A stretch of DNA of 8,406 bases from an uncultured Clostridium sp. (GCA_900556695.1 USQA01000051.1:1-8406), one strand, 5' to 3'. Shown: positions 1-6,101, counted from the first letter of the stretch. The notes: generated by a model not told the origin, from the letters alone. Program-made: numbers and translations.

Positions 1-116
1 GTTGTTTTTGTTGTGGTTGATGTTGTGTTTTCTGCTTTTACTATGTTTGGTAAAATAGTTACTATCATTAATATTAGTGCTATTGCTAGTATTTTTTTGT
101 GTGTATTTTTTTTCAT
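1..116 (-). CDS. Secreted protein, N-terminal fragment (signal peptide)
   Basis: Partial gene that leaves the window on the left; only about 38 residues are visible. The start is ATG at 116-114, behind a GAGGAAGGG ribosome site. The N-terminus is a classic Sec signal peptide: a basic MKKNTHKK, then a hydrophobic core (ILAIALILMIVTILP), then a probable signal-peptidase cut after VKA. The visible mature part is rich in Thr, Ser, Asn and Lys, as in linker regions of exported proteins. A good promoter lies upstream (148-177). It is divergent from the tRNA-Leu and is probably host chromosome flanking the inserted element. Its function cannot be told from this fragment. Confidence 0.8.
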   Translation of the reverse strand, partial: MKKNTHKKILAIALILMIVTILPNIVKAENTTSTTTKT

Positions 117-147
117 TTTTATCCCTTCCTCTTTTGTTTTTTGTCTA

Positions 148-177
148 ATTATATCATTTTATTTTTTTAAAAGTCAA
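148..177 (-). promoter_or_regulatory. Promoter of the secreted-protein gene
   Basis: On the minus strand, TTGACT (177-172), an 18-base spacer and TATAAT (153-148) preceded by TGa form a sigma-70-type promoter with an extended -10. It lies about 30 bases upstream of the ATG at 116. Confidence 0.7.
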
Positions 178-265
178 CAAATTTAATAGTAAATTGATAA
201 ATATAATTAATTTAAATACTTTCTTAATATTTTCCGTTTTTTAAAAATTTTTTTGCTAATTTCTA

Positions 266-295
266 TTGACAAAGAAATGTGAAATGTGCTATTAT
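266..295 (+). promoter_or_regulatory. Promoter of tRNA-Leu
   Basis: TTGACA (266-271), an 18-base spacer and TATTAT (290-295) with an upstream TGc form a strong housekeeping promoter. Transcription should begin near 302, about 16 bases before the tRNA. Confidence 0.75.
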
Positions 296-317
296 AAATA
301 TTGTTAATAAGAAATAC

Positions 318-401
318 GCAGATGTGGCGGAACTGGTAGACGCGCTGGTCTTAGGAACCAGTGCCAACGGCGTGGGGGTTCGAGTCCCTTCATCCGCACC
401 A
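318..401 (+). tRNA. tRNA-Leu, anticodon UAG
   Basis: 84-base class II tRNA including an encoded CCA (399-401). The acceptor arms are 318-324 and 391-397. The anticodon stem CTGGT/ACCAG encloses the loop CTTAGGA, giving anticodon UAG (reads CUN leucine codons). The long variable arm (TGCC-AAC-GGCG) and the T-loop TTCGAGT fit leucine tRNAs. All stems pair except A320 (position 3) against C395 (position 70) in the acceptor stem. The integrase gene just downstream points towards it, so its 3' end is the likely integration site. Confidence 0.97.
379..401 (+). other. Probable attL core, 3' end of tRNA-Leu
   Basis: Tyrosine integrases of mobile elements commonly use the T-arm and acceptor 3' end of a tRNA gene as the crossover core. 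Here the tRNA end is followed within about 105 bases by the stop codon of a convergently oriented integrase, the standard layout at one end of such an element. The edges are approximate because no second copy (attR) lies in the window; I saw no other CATCCGCACC here. Confidence 0.65.
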
Positions 402-434
402 AGTAAGGTTTTCGAACTTTATGAGAAATCATAT

Positions 435-484
435 TGTTAGAAAATTTTATTTTTTTCTAACAGATTTAATGAAATTTTCTAACA
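435..484. repeat. Three copies of TGTTAGAAAA, probable integrase arm sites
   Basis: TGTTAGAAAA occurs forward at 435-444 and in reverse at 462-453 and 484-475. The first two form a perfect 10-bp inverted repeat around an 8-base loop; the last two are direct repeats exactly 22 bp apart, about two helical turns. Their place between the attachment core and the integrase gene fits arm-type binding sites for the integrase N-terminal domain. The hairpin could also end integrase transcription from the right, since its loop and arms are T-rich. Nothing else is seen in the 402-505 gap. Confidence 0.5.
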
Positions 485-505
485 CCTTTTAAAAATAGGT
501 TGTTG

Positions 506-2110
506 TTAAACTTGAGCGGTTGCAACAACTTTTTTCATATTTTGGAATTGATTAGAATTATCAATATCTTCATAAATATTATTCAAAGTATCTTCTTTTA
601 GGTCATAAAGTTCATTTTCATTATAATTATTCAAAATATACTGAAATTTAGCCACTAATACTTGTGCAGAAACTTCTTTATTTGTTTCATCCAAATGGGT
701 ATAAATCATAGTAGTTTGAATATTAGAATGTCCCAGCCATATTTGAATGTCTTTAATTGGAACTTTATTTTGCACCAATAAAGTAGCACAAGAATGTCTT
801 AAATCATGTAAACGAATTCGTTTTAATTCATTATCTTCTAATAGTTTTGAAAATGTATGGCTTAAATATCCAGGTTTCATAAGTTCTCCATTTGGCATTA
901 AACAAACATAGTCTTTATATTTGTTACAATAAGTGTTACCAAATATCTTCTTATATTCTGCATACATTGTTTTGTATTCTTTCAGTAAATCTTCTATAAA
1001 ATCGAATAATGGTAAAGTTCTATAAGATGATTGCGACTTTGTTTTATTTTTGACTACAAACTGAGTTTTACCATTAATTTTAAATCTTTGAACTGTATGT
1101 TTAATTGTAATTGTTTTTCTTGTAAAATCAATGCAATCCCATTTTAGTCCTAAAACTTCTTCGCGCCTTAATCCATAAACTGCTGCAATAATAACTTCTA
1201 GGCGAATAGTAGTGTTTTCTGCAACTTCAAATAAATGTAATAATTCTTCATGCTTATAAAAATTACCAATATAGTGGTCTGACTTAATAGGTTTTAAGTT
1301 ATTAATAAAATTGTATTCAAATAGTTCTTGTTCAACAGCTCTAGTAAATATACAAGACAGAATAGACCTATGATGTTTTACAGTATTAGGTTTTAATCCT
1401 TCACTAAAGAGATATTCAATATAGTTATAAATATCAGCTAATGTAACATCTTTTAAAAGTAATTCTTCATTTTCAAAATAGGGAATCATTCTGCCATTAA
1501 CATGGTCGTAATAACCTTTATATGTACTTTTAGCAACTTGATTTTGAATAGATTCAAGCCATTCTTTAATGTAGTCACTAAATAGCATATCACGATAATA
1601 CCCCATTTTTTGTAACCTTTGCTCTCGAGGGTCATCTGATAATTTATTAACTAAATCTGTAATAATTCTTTTAATTAAATGAGTATTTGGATTTTCTTTA
1701 ATAATACTCATTAAAGAGTTTATCATTTCTTCTTTTGGTATGTTATACCAAGCAGATAAACATTTGGTAATTATTAATTCTTCTTCACTTGATAGTGGTT
1801 GATTACTTAACCTGAGTTGTTCTGTTTTGTTATATTTATCACTTGGAGATAATAATGATAGTTCAAGAACTTTGCCTTGATTTTGTTCTTCTAATAATTG
1901 TTCGGCTGTTTTTTTGTTGTCTATATATGAATCTTTATTATAAATCATACGAATATCTGAAAGTAACTTTTCAGCTTTCATTTGATTTACTTTTTTGCCA
2001 TCAGCTTTAACTGTAGTTGGTATCCATTTTTGATTTCTCTTATTATTGGGATACACATTTAAGACAACATAATAAACTAGTCCTTTTATTTGTAAGCTAC
2101 CTGTTACCAA
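506..2110 (-). CDS. int: Tyrosine recombinase (site-specific integrase)
   Basis: 534 residues, starting at TTG (2110-2108) four bases after AAAGGAGG. It should insert and excise the element at the neighbouring tRNA-Leu. An AP2-like arm-binding N-terminus is visible at about residues 6-55, a core-binding helical domain at about 172-275, and the catalytic domain at about 285-480. Catalytic residues can be read: R315 in YGLRREEVLGLKW, a lysine at 356 or 358, H435 and R438 in LHDLRHS, H461 in WLGHS, and nucleophile Y470 in MIYTHLD. The set is complete, so it is probably active. It is longer than the usual roughly 380-400 residues because of an insertion of about 110 residues (56-165) and a C-terminal tail of about 60 residues. 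Gene order (tRNA, int, xis) is typical of integrative elements. Confidence 0.95.
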   Translation of the reverse strand: MVTGSLQIKGLVYYVVLNVYPNNKRNQKWIPTTVKADGKKVNQMKAEKLLSDIRMIYNKDSYIDNKKTAEQLLEEQNQGKVLELSLLSPSDKYNKTEQLRLSNQPLSSEEELIITKCLSAWYNIPKEEMINSLMSIIKENPNTHLIKRIITDLVNKLSDDPREQRLQKMGYYRDMLFSDYIKEWLESIQNQVAKSTYKGYYDHVNGRMIPYFENEELLLKDVTLADIYNYIEYLFSEGLKPNTVKHHRSILSCIFTRAVEQELFEYNFINNLKPIKSDHYIGNFYKHEELLHLFEVAENTTIRLEVIIAAVYGLRREEVLGLKWDCIDFTRKTITIKHTVQRFKINGKTQFVVKNKTKSQSSYRTLPLFDFIEDLLKEYKTMYAEYKKIFGNTYCNKYKDYVCLMPNGELMKPGYLSHTFSKLLEDNELKRIRLHDLRHSCATLLVQNKVPIKDIQIWLGHSNIQTTMIYTHLDETNKEVSAQVLVAKFQYILNNYNENELYDLKEDTLNNIYEDIDNSNQFQNMKKVVATAQV

Positions 2111-2155
2111 TGTTCCTCCTTTCCGTATAACAGTTTACTTACCTATAGCTTTTGT

Positions 2156-2184
2156 ATTATATCATAAGTTTTAAATTATGATAA
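2156..2184 (-). promoter_or_regulatory. int promoter overlapped by a dyad operator
   Basis: On the minus strand, TTATCA (2184-2179), a 17-base spacer and TATAAT (2161-2156) preceded by TGa form a promoter for int, separate from xis. An 8-bp inverted repeat, TATCATAA/TTATGATA (2160-2183, 8-base centre), covers the space from -35 to -10. A protein bound there would block the polymerase, so I infer an operator or a recombinase accessory site. Confidence 0.6.
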
Positions 2185-2210
2185 CCTTTTAAATTTTTAT
2201 GTATCATTAA

Positions 2211-2432
2211 TTATAGGTCAATTTGTTCATCCAATAAGTATTGAATAATGCAGGATTTTGGAATTTTATATTCTCTGCCTATTTTCATAGATTTAATTTT
2301 TCTTTGTTTTAATAGTTTATAGGCAAGAGTAACACCAATACCACCAAGCATTTTCCTCATTTGTTCAATATTTACAATGTCTGGATAGTTGGTAAACATT
2401 ATACTGTAGTTTTCTTTTACATTTTCGCTCAT
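2211..2432 (-). CDS. xis: Excisionase-like small DNA-binding protein
   Basis: 73 residues; ATG start at 2432-2430 after TTGGAGGT. From about residue 18 to 68 it has the shape of the excisionase/MerR-like winged helix (HTH_17): a first helix (NIEQMRKML), a turn and recognition helix (TLAYKLLKQRKI), then a wing with the typical KIGREYKIPKS pattern and a final helix (CIIQYLLDE). Such proteins bend DNA at attachment sites and steer the integrase towards excision. It sits directly upstream of int on the same strand, with 100 bp between them holding a separate int promoter. The excisionase role is inferred from fold and position. Confidence 0.75.
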   Translation of the reverse strand: MSENVKENYSIMFTNYPDIVNIEQMRKMLGGIGVTLAYKLLKQRKIKSMKIGREYKIPKSCIIQYLLDEQIDL

Positions 2433-2460
2433 GTTTTTTTACCTCCAATTCTTTTAAAAT

Positions 2461-2488
2461 AAAAAAATTGACTTAAATATTTAAGTCA
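2461..2488 (-). terminator. Terminator after the HTH regulator gene
   Basis: A perfect 20-bp palindrome (2469-2488), TGACTTAAATAT plus its mirror half, lies 8 bases past the stop of the gene ending at 2497. On the minus strand it is followed by a run of seven T (2467-2461). The stem is AT-rich and so may be leaky, letting some transcripts into xis; a protein-binding palindrome is the alternative. Confidence 0.5.
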
Positions 2489-2496
2489 TAATAATA

Positions 2497-2925
2497 TTAG
2501 TATTTAATTATTTTAGGCATATCACTCGAATAAGCCATATTATCTTTTAGTTCAAATCTTTCCTTTTTATTATTATAATTATAAGCACTTGAACAATTTT
2601 TTCTTAAAGCAACTTTAGATATGGAACTAAAATAAGAAAGTTCTATTGCAGCCTGATTATGTAATTTATCCATAATCGCTTTTTCTTCCATTTGCTTTTT
2701 ATATCTTTTTTTCCTCATAATTTCTTTTGCTTGTTCTTGGTGTTTTTTATGATTTTCTTCTTTTCTGCTAGACTTTTCTTGCTGATAAAGGGAGGACTTA
2801 GATAGAATACGGCTAATCTGACTAATAGATAAATTTACTTTTTTACTAATTTTTGATACTGTTAGTTTATCTTTAAAATACAAATTATAGATTAATTCAT
2901 TTCGCTCTAAATCCATTTTTTTCAA
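2497..2925 (-). CDS. Small helix-turn-helix regulator
   Basis: 142 residues from a TTG start (2925-2923), 10 bases after AGGAG; an in-frame ATG three codons on (2916-2914) is the alternative. Residues about 5-45 form a sigma-region-4/recombinase-type helix-turn-helix (NELIYNLYFKDKLTVSKISKKV, then NLSISQISRILSK). Residues 46-95 are strongly basic and charged, probably one long helix or coiled coil; the C-terminus is poorly structured. It is divergent from the DUF6076-like gene, and the shared control region carries repeated half-sites, so it may regulate one or both of them. The target and partner are not known. It lies upstream of xis and int, a common place for an element's switch gene. Confidence 0.7.
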   Translation of the reverse strand: MKKMDLERNELIYNLYFKDKLTVSKISKKVNLSISQISRILSKSSLYQQEKSSRKEENHKKHQEQAKEIMRKKRYKKQMEEKAIMDKLHNQAAIELSYFSSISKVALRKNCSSAYNYNNKKERFELKDNMAYSSDMPKIIKY

Positions 2926-3000
2926 TAATCATCAGCTCCTAAAATTATAATGCAAAAATTTGTTAACATTTTTTAAATATAGAAAACTTTATATAAAGAC

Positions 3001-3029
3001 TTGAAAAAAGTGTCTATATAATGTATACT
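3001..3029 (+). promoter_or_regulatory. Probable promoter of the DUF6076-like gene
   Basis: TTGAAA (3001-3006), a 17-base spacer and TATACT (3024-3029) form a promoter facing right. Transcription would begin near 3036, inside the half-site cluster, giving a 5' leader of about 110 bases. A second, weaker candidate is TTGACA at 3067 with TATTGT at 3091. Confidence 0.5.
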
Positions 3030-3032
3030 AAT

Positions 3033-3109
3033 ATTGACAATAAACAATAAATAATTAAATTGTCTATTGACAATTTAATTTATAACATATTATTGTCATA
3101 AATGTCAAT
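3033..3109. promoter_or_regulatory. Operator-like cluster of ATTGACAAT half-sites
   Basis: ATTGACAAT occurs at 3033-3041 and 3066-3074; opposite-strand versions ATTGTC, ATTGTCAT and TGTCAAT occur at 3059, 3092 and 3103. Two of them lie in a perfect 12-bp inverted repeat, AATTAAATTGTC-TATT-GACAATTTAATT (3053-3080). In the leader RNA this would also form a hairpin. Placement between two divergent genes suggests repressor binding, possibly by the adjacent helix-turn-helix protein. Confidence 0.5.
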
Positions 3110-3146
3110 AGTTTTTATTAAAAAATAAAAGTTTTTTGGAGGAGAG

Positions 3147-4127
3147 ATGAAGACAAATAATAAGATAGAATTATACATAAACGAAAAATCAAAAGAAGAA
3201 CAAATAAAAGTACCTATGTTAGACTATGAAACAAATGAGGAAGGAAATTATCAATATACCACAAAGATATATGAGCAAGCTAATAAAATAGGAAGTATAG
3301 TGTTAGACTTTATACAAAAAGACTTAAAAGAAATGTCTTATTTCATTTTTAGATTTTATGGATTTCAAACACTATTAACAGAAAAGGAAAGAAAAGAAAT
3401 ATTATCCCTAAATCCAAACGAAATGGAAGAATTAGATAATAAAATGGAATGGCTATATAATAAGTATCAAAAAGAATTTAAAAGCTTTAAAAGCCAAATA
3501 ATTGATATTTTGGAATATTGCTTGTTTAATGAGAAAATAGAATTAAAGGATTTAAGTCCATTAGAAAAATTACATATATTTGTCAATACAAAGAATATAG
3601 AAGATTATCCAATTTTAAAACATAATGAATTTAATAAAGTGATAAAAATAAATAAAGATACATCTAAAATAACAGAAACGGAGTTAACACGAATTATAAA
3701 GGATAAAGACAATAATAGATATGCTATTAAAGAAATTTATAAAATTAATAACTTTTATAGCTTATTATTTTTAGAGTTATATTTTATCCTACAAGAAAAA
3801 ACATATCTTAAAAAATGTAAAAATTGTGATAAATATTTTCTAGCAACAAATTCAGCCGTTATTTATTGTGATAATGTGTTTGAAGATAACAAAACTTGTA
3901 GAGAAATTGGAGCAAATAAAGTATTTACTAAAAATCTAGAAAAAGATGAAGCTTATAATTTATATAGAAAGGTATATAAGAAAAAACAAGCATTAGCTAA
4001 GTCAAAAGGTGGAACTTTTGAAATAGAATATAATTTATTTAAAAACCAAGGGAAAGACAAGAAAAATGCTTATAAGCTAAAAGAGATTTCGAAAGAAGAA
4101 TTTATAAAATGGCTTAATAAGCAATAA
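3147..4127 (+). CDS. Zinc-ribbon protein, DUF6076-like
   Basis: 326 residues; ATG at 3147 after TTTTGGAGGAG. Residues 1-215 are a lysine- and glutamate-rich, mostly helical region without a familiar motif. At 221-255 there is a probable zinc site: C224 and C227 (KKCKNCDKYF), C241 (IYCDN) and C251 (KTCREIG), followed by a basic helix (YNLYRKVYKKKQAL). This Cys-x2-Cys...YCDN...C-x-EIG arrangement is what I remember of Bacillota proteins grouped as DUF6076, related in style to CGNR zinc fingers that bind nucleic acid. Function is unknown; a DNA- or RNA-binding role is inferred from the zinc site and basic tail. It is a single-gene unit with its own promoter and a terminator at 4240-4277. Confidence 0.75.
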   Translation: MKTNNKIELYINEKSKEEQIKVPMLDYETNEEGNYQYTTKIYEQANKIGSIVLDFIQKDLKEMSYFIFRFYGFQTLLTEKERKEILSLNPNEMEELDNKMEWLYNKYQKEFKSFKSQIIDILEYCLFNEKIELKDLSPLEKLHIFVNTKNIEDYPILKHNEFNKVIKINKDTSKITETELTRIIKDKDNNRYAIKEIYKINNFYSLLFLELYFILQEKTYLKKCKNCDKYFLATNSAVIYCDNVFEDNKTCREIGANKVFTKNLEKDEAYNLYRKVYKKKQALAKSKGGTFEIEYNLFKNQGKDKKNAYKLKEISKEEFIKWLNKQ

Positions 4128-4239
4128 GAACTGTTATTTTAGAAGAATTCTTCGCTATAACTTTACTGTTTACTGATGATTATTTGAAAAATAATGTAAT
4201 AAGTTATCAAATTATAGTAGCAATAATAGATAGCAAATG

Positions 4240-4277
4240 AAAAACTCTAACCTAGCAAATGCTTGATTAGAGTTTTT
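4240..4277. terminator. Bidirectional terminator
   Basis: AAAAACTCTAA (4240-4250) pairs perfectly with TTAGAGTTTTT (4267-4277), with a small AGCA/TGCT inner stem. It is followed by ATTTTTT on the plus strand. It serves the gene ending at 4127 and, with the T-run inside its arm, the minus-strand gene ending at 4283. A 9-mer, TAGCAAATG, occurs at 4231 and again in the loop at 4253. Confidence 0.75.
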
Positions 4278-4282
4278 ATTTT

Positions 4283-4301
4283 TTACTTTGAATGAAAAAT
4301 G
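4283..4301. repeat. 19-bp direct repeat, copy 1 (gene 3' end)
   Basis: TTACTTTGAATGAAAAATG forms the last codons and stop of the 130-residue gene. It recurs with one difference at 4717-4735, just upstream of the same gene. Confidence 0.7.
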
Positions 4302-4675
4302 CTTTTTTCAATTTCTGCCATACATTCATTAGCAATACTTGCAACAGCTGACCATGAGCCAATTTGTGTAGAAATAGGTTTTACCATACTGTGCAATTCT
4401 GATATTGTTTTAAGTGCTTCGTTCTTGGTAGAGCAGAAATCTTTTAAAGTATTTTTAAAGTGCCTTGCTGTTTCATCAGAAGAATCAACAGATCTAAACT
4501 GTCTTTCAACTTCTTTCTTAAATCCAGCCTGAGAGTATGTACCGTTATTCACAAACAATTTCAAATTTTCTAAAATATTAGATAATTTTGTGAATGGATC
4601 ATTACTCTGTTTGTTTGAATTTTGCACTACATCTAACATCCGTTTTTGATAGTTTTCAAAAGTCTTATCGTTCAT
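4283..4675 (-). CDS. Unrecognised helical protein, 130 residues
   Basis: ATG at 4675-4673, 9 bases after AGGAGG. I do not recognise the family. The sequence suggests a soluble, all-helical protein: amphipathic stretches at about 3-22, 26-42, 52-60, 65-85 and 86-126, no signal peptide and no membrane segment. It has two cysteines (C81, C118) and no obvious catalytic motif. It has a strong promoter of its own (4761-4789) facing away from the first cassette of small genes, so the two form a divergent pair. Its codons look slightly less AT-rich than those of its neighbours, which may mean a separate origin. Near-identical 19-bp repeats sit at its end and just upstream. It is a cargo gene rather than part of the transfer machinery, by position only. 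Confidence 0.75.
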   Translation of the reverse strand: MNDKTFENYQKRMLDVVQNSNKQSNDPFTKLSNILENLKLFVNNGTYSQAGFKKEVERQFRSVDSSDETARHFKNTLKDFCSTKNEALKTISELHSMVKPISTQIGSWSAVASIANECMAEIEKSIFHSK

Positions 4676-4703
4676 ATAGAATGCCTCCTAAAAATATTTA
4701 TTT

Positions 4704-4735
4704 TTACTTTGATGACTTACTTTGAGTGAAAAATG
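4704..4735. repeat. 19-bp direct repeat, copy 2, plus a partial tandem unit
   Basis: TTACTTTGAGTGAAAAATG at 4717-4735 matches 18 of 19 bases at 4283-4301. The 9-mer TTACTTTGA also stands at 4704-4712. Read on the minus strand, this copy encodes the same ending, IFHSK-stop, as the gene, but it lies in that gene's 5' leader. It looks like the scar of a duplication or of a lost second copy. Confidence 0.65.
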
Positions 4736-4760
4736 GTTAAAACTACAAAAATCTAATTAT

Positions 4761-4789
4761 ATTATAACACCAAATTATGTAAAATACAA
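4761..4789 (-). promoter_or_regulatory. Promoter of the 130-residue gene
   Basis: On the minus strand, TTGTAT (4789-4784), a 17-base spacer and TATAAT (4766-4761) with the extended TGt form a strong promoter. The leader is about 80 bases. Its -35 lies 29 bases from the -35 of the divergent promoter at 4819. Confidence 0.75.
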
Positions 4790-4818
4790 ATGCACTATTG
4801 AAAATAGATGGATTTTTC

Positions 4819-4894
4819 TTTACTTTTATGTAAAATAATGATATAATATTTGCATAATTATTTTTTTATAATCTCCGAAATACAACTTATGGAG
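4819..4894 (+). promoter_or_regulatory. Promoter-leader of cassette 1
   Basis: TTTACT (4819-4824), a 17-base spacer and TATAAT (4842-4847) with TGa before it. Transcription should start near 4854. About 19 bases in, CTCC (4873-4876) can pair with GGAG (4891-4894) over a 14-base loop. The whole block is homologous to 6097-6160. CTCC could also pair with the GGAG of the ribosome site at about 4943, so the hairpin may affect translation; that is inference. Confidence 0.75.
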
Positions 4895-4954
4895 TTTAAT
4901 ATAGTAACTATTAACAATGCACAATGAAAGGTCAATTGACAAGGAGGAATAGGA

Positions 4955-5227
4955 ATGGTTATTGAGGAATTACGCCAAAAAGAAATAGGAGTATTGATAC
5001 AACGAAATATCGTTATTAAAACTAATGATAGTGAACGGGAAGAAAACTATTTTTTAGTAAAGGGTTCGCGAAATAAGTATTTTATCAGTTTTTCTGAAGA
5101 TGGAACTGCAGAACGTAGTTTTGTTAGTGAAGAGATGATGCTTAATATGATTAATGATGAAGTGCTATCTAAGCAAGAGGCTTTAGATATTTATGCGCAG
5201 ACAACACAACTTAACTGTTGGATGTAG
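4955..5227 (+). CDS. Unrecognised small protein, first gene of cassette 1
   Basis: 90 residues; ATG at 4955 after AAGGAGGAATAGG. The family is not recognised. It is probably a small soluble alpha/beta protein: helix (IEELRQKEIGVLI), strands at about 17-25 and 30-47 (NYFLVKG, KYFISFSEDG, AERSFV), then helices (SEEMMLNMIN, KQEALDIYAQ). There is no signal peptide, membrane segment or catalytic motif. It heads a three-gene plus-strand unit under the promoter at 4819, with a 10-bp palindrome GTCAATTGAC at 4931-4940 between the leader and its ribosome site. The next gene starts 50 bases after its stop. The function is unknown; the size and setting would suit an inhibitor, antitoxin or other accessory protein, but nothing in the sequence decides it. 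Confidence 0.75.
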   Translation: MVIEELRQKEIGVLIQRNIVIKTNDSEREENYFLVKGSRNKYFISFSEDGTAERSFVSEEMMLNMINDEVLSKQEALDIYAQTTQLNCWM

Positions 5228-5277
5228 TAATTAATGATTATTTATCACTTGTAAACAAATTTGTTAAGGAGGTATCA

Positions 5278-5856
5278 ATGTCTAAAAGAAAAAAGCAGTC
5301 AGCAAACTTAAATAAACAATCTAAAATAAAAAGAGAAATTATACAGCTAGAAGATTGTTCGAAAGATGATGAATGTGGTGTTTCAGTAGTAGATGATGTT
5401 AAAGTAATTGTTTTTTATAATGGTCCAAATTACAAAGTGAAAATTTCAATTCCTAAACGGAGCATAACCAAGAAGATATTAAAAGTTCAAAATAGTAAGT
5501 TTGATTTATATATTCGATTTGAAGATACTGATTATAGTAAATCAGGAGGACACCTTTATATAGAACTAAAGGGAAGATACAAATTGGATGATAGATTAAA
5601 AAAGCCAAATGAATGTAATGAAGTAAAACTTGGAATTAGTGCTAAAAGATATCATGGTAATATTGTATTGCAACCAGATTTTTTTATTCCAGAGAAATGG
5701 TCTTCATCAGTTGATTCAAAGGAAGATGAAATTGCATTTAGACATTATAAGAGTGATATTAGAAAAATGGGAGTTAACACAAGTAATTATACCAATTATG
5801 AAAAAAACAATGTGTATAGACCATTTCAAGGTGGGGATTGCACAGGAGGAAAATAG
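5278..5856 (+). CDS. Unrecognised basic, beta-rich protein, 192 residues
   Basis: The chosen start is ATG at 5278, behind a perfect TTAAGGAGGTATCA; an in-frame TTG at 5218 lacks a ribosome site and overlaps the previous gene. The N-terminus is strongly basic (MSKRKKQSANLNKQSKIKR), fitting nucleic-acid contact. Residues about 40-130 alternate short beta strands (VKVIVFYNG, YKVKISIPKR, FDLYIRFED, HLYIELKGRYKL). The C-terminus is polar, with aromatic residues (NYTNYEKNNVYRPFQGG). The family is not recognised, and I see no nuclease or other enzyme motif. It is the second gene of cassette 1; its stop is one base from the start of the third gene, so the two are probably translated together. It is the largest protein of the unexplained cargo region. 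Confidence 0.8.
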   Translation: MSKRKKQSANLNKQSKIKREIIQLEDCSKDDECGVSVVDDVKVIVFYNGPNYKVKISIPKRSITKKILKVQNSKFDLYIRFEDTDYSKSGGHLYIELKGRYKLDDRLKKPNECNEVKLGISAKRYHGNIVLQPDFFIPEKWSSSVDSKEDEIAFRHYKSDIRKMGVNTSNYTNYEKNNVYRPFQGGDCTGGK

Positions 5857-5857
5857 T

Positions 5858-6007
5858 ATGGCATTTGAAGATTACAAAGATCTAGATTTAAAACCTGAAA
5901 AAGCAACACGGGAAGAAATTGAACAACTTGAAAAGAAATATGGAGTATCAGAATTTCGTGATACAAGTTCAAGAGAATTTCTTCGTAGACAGGAAGAAAA
6001 AGAATAG
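5858..6007 (+). CDS. Small charged protein, third gene of cassette 1
   Basis: 49 residues; ATG at 5858 after AGGAGG (5844-5849), one base past the preceding stop. The frame stays open upstream to an ATG at 5630, but that extension lies inside the 192-residue gene and reads unlike a protein, so the short start is right. The peptide is highly charged, with a helix (ATREEIEQLEKKY) and a basic-acidic end (SREFLRRQEEKE). Such small acidic or charged proteins are often partners of another protein, but no function is recognised. After its stop the -1 frame stays open for 12 more codons with a helix-like sequence (VTEKQLRELIKL), so the gene may once have been longer. Confidence 0.7.
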   Translation: MAFEDYKDLDLKPEKATREEIEQLEKKYGVSEFRDTSSREFLRRQEEKE

Positions 6008-6060
6008 TTACTGAAAAACAATTAAGAGAACTGATTAAATTGTAATTGGATATTGAAAGT

Positions 6061-6101
6061 GTAAAGAAAGGAATTATCGTCATGATAGTTCTTTTCTTTA
6101 C
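6061..6101 (+). terminator. Hairpin at the end of cassette 1
   Basis: An 18-bp stem with two G-T pairs: GTAAAGAAAGGAATTATC (6061-6078) against 6084-6101, five-base loop. The right arm is T-rich (TTCTTTTCTTT) and overlaps the -35 of the next promoter. It resembles the hairpin at 6642-6673. No separate T-run follows, so termination may be partial. Confidence 0.6.

Noticed and set aside
4299..4532. Plus-strand open frame of 77 residues
   Set aside because: It lies wholly antisense inside the 130-residue gene, has no ribosome site and reads as its shadow.
5218..5277. Earlier TTG start for the 192-residue gene
   Set aside because: It overlaps the preceding gene and lacks a ribosome site, while ATG 5278 has a perfect AAGGAGG.
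5630..5857. Upstream extension of the 49-residue gene to ATG 5630
   Set aside because: It lies inside the 192-residue gene in another frame; AGGAGG directly before ATG 5858 marks the real start.
5826..6083. Minus-strand open frame of 85 residues
   Set aside because: It is antisense to the 49-residue gene and the following hairpin, has no ribosome site, and its composition is that of a shadow frame.
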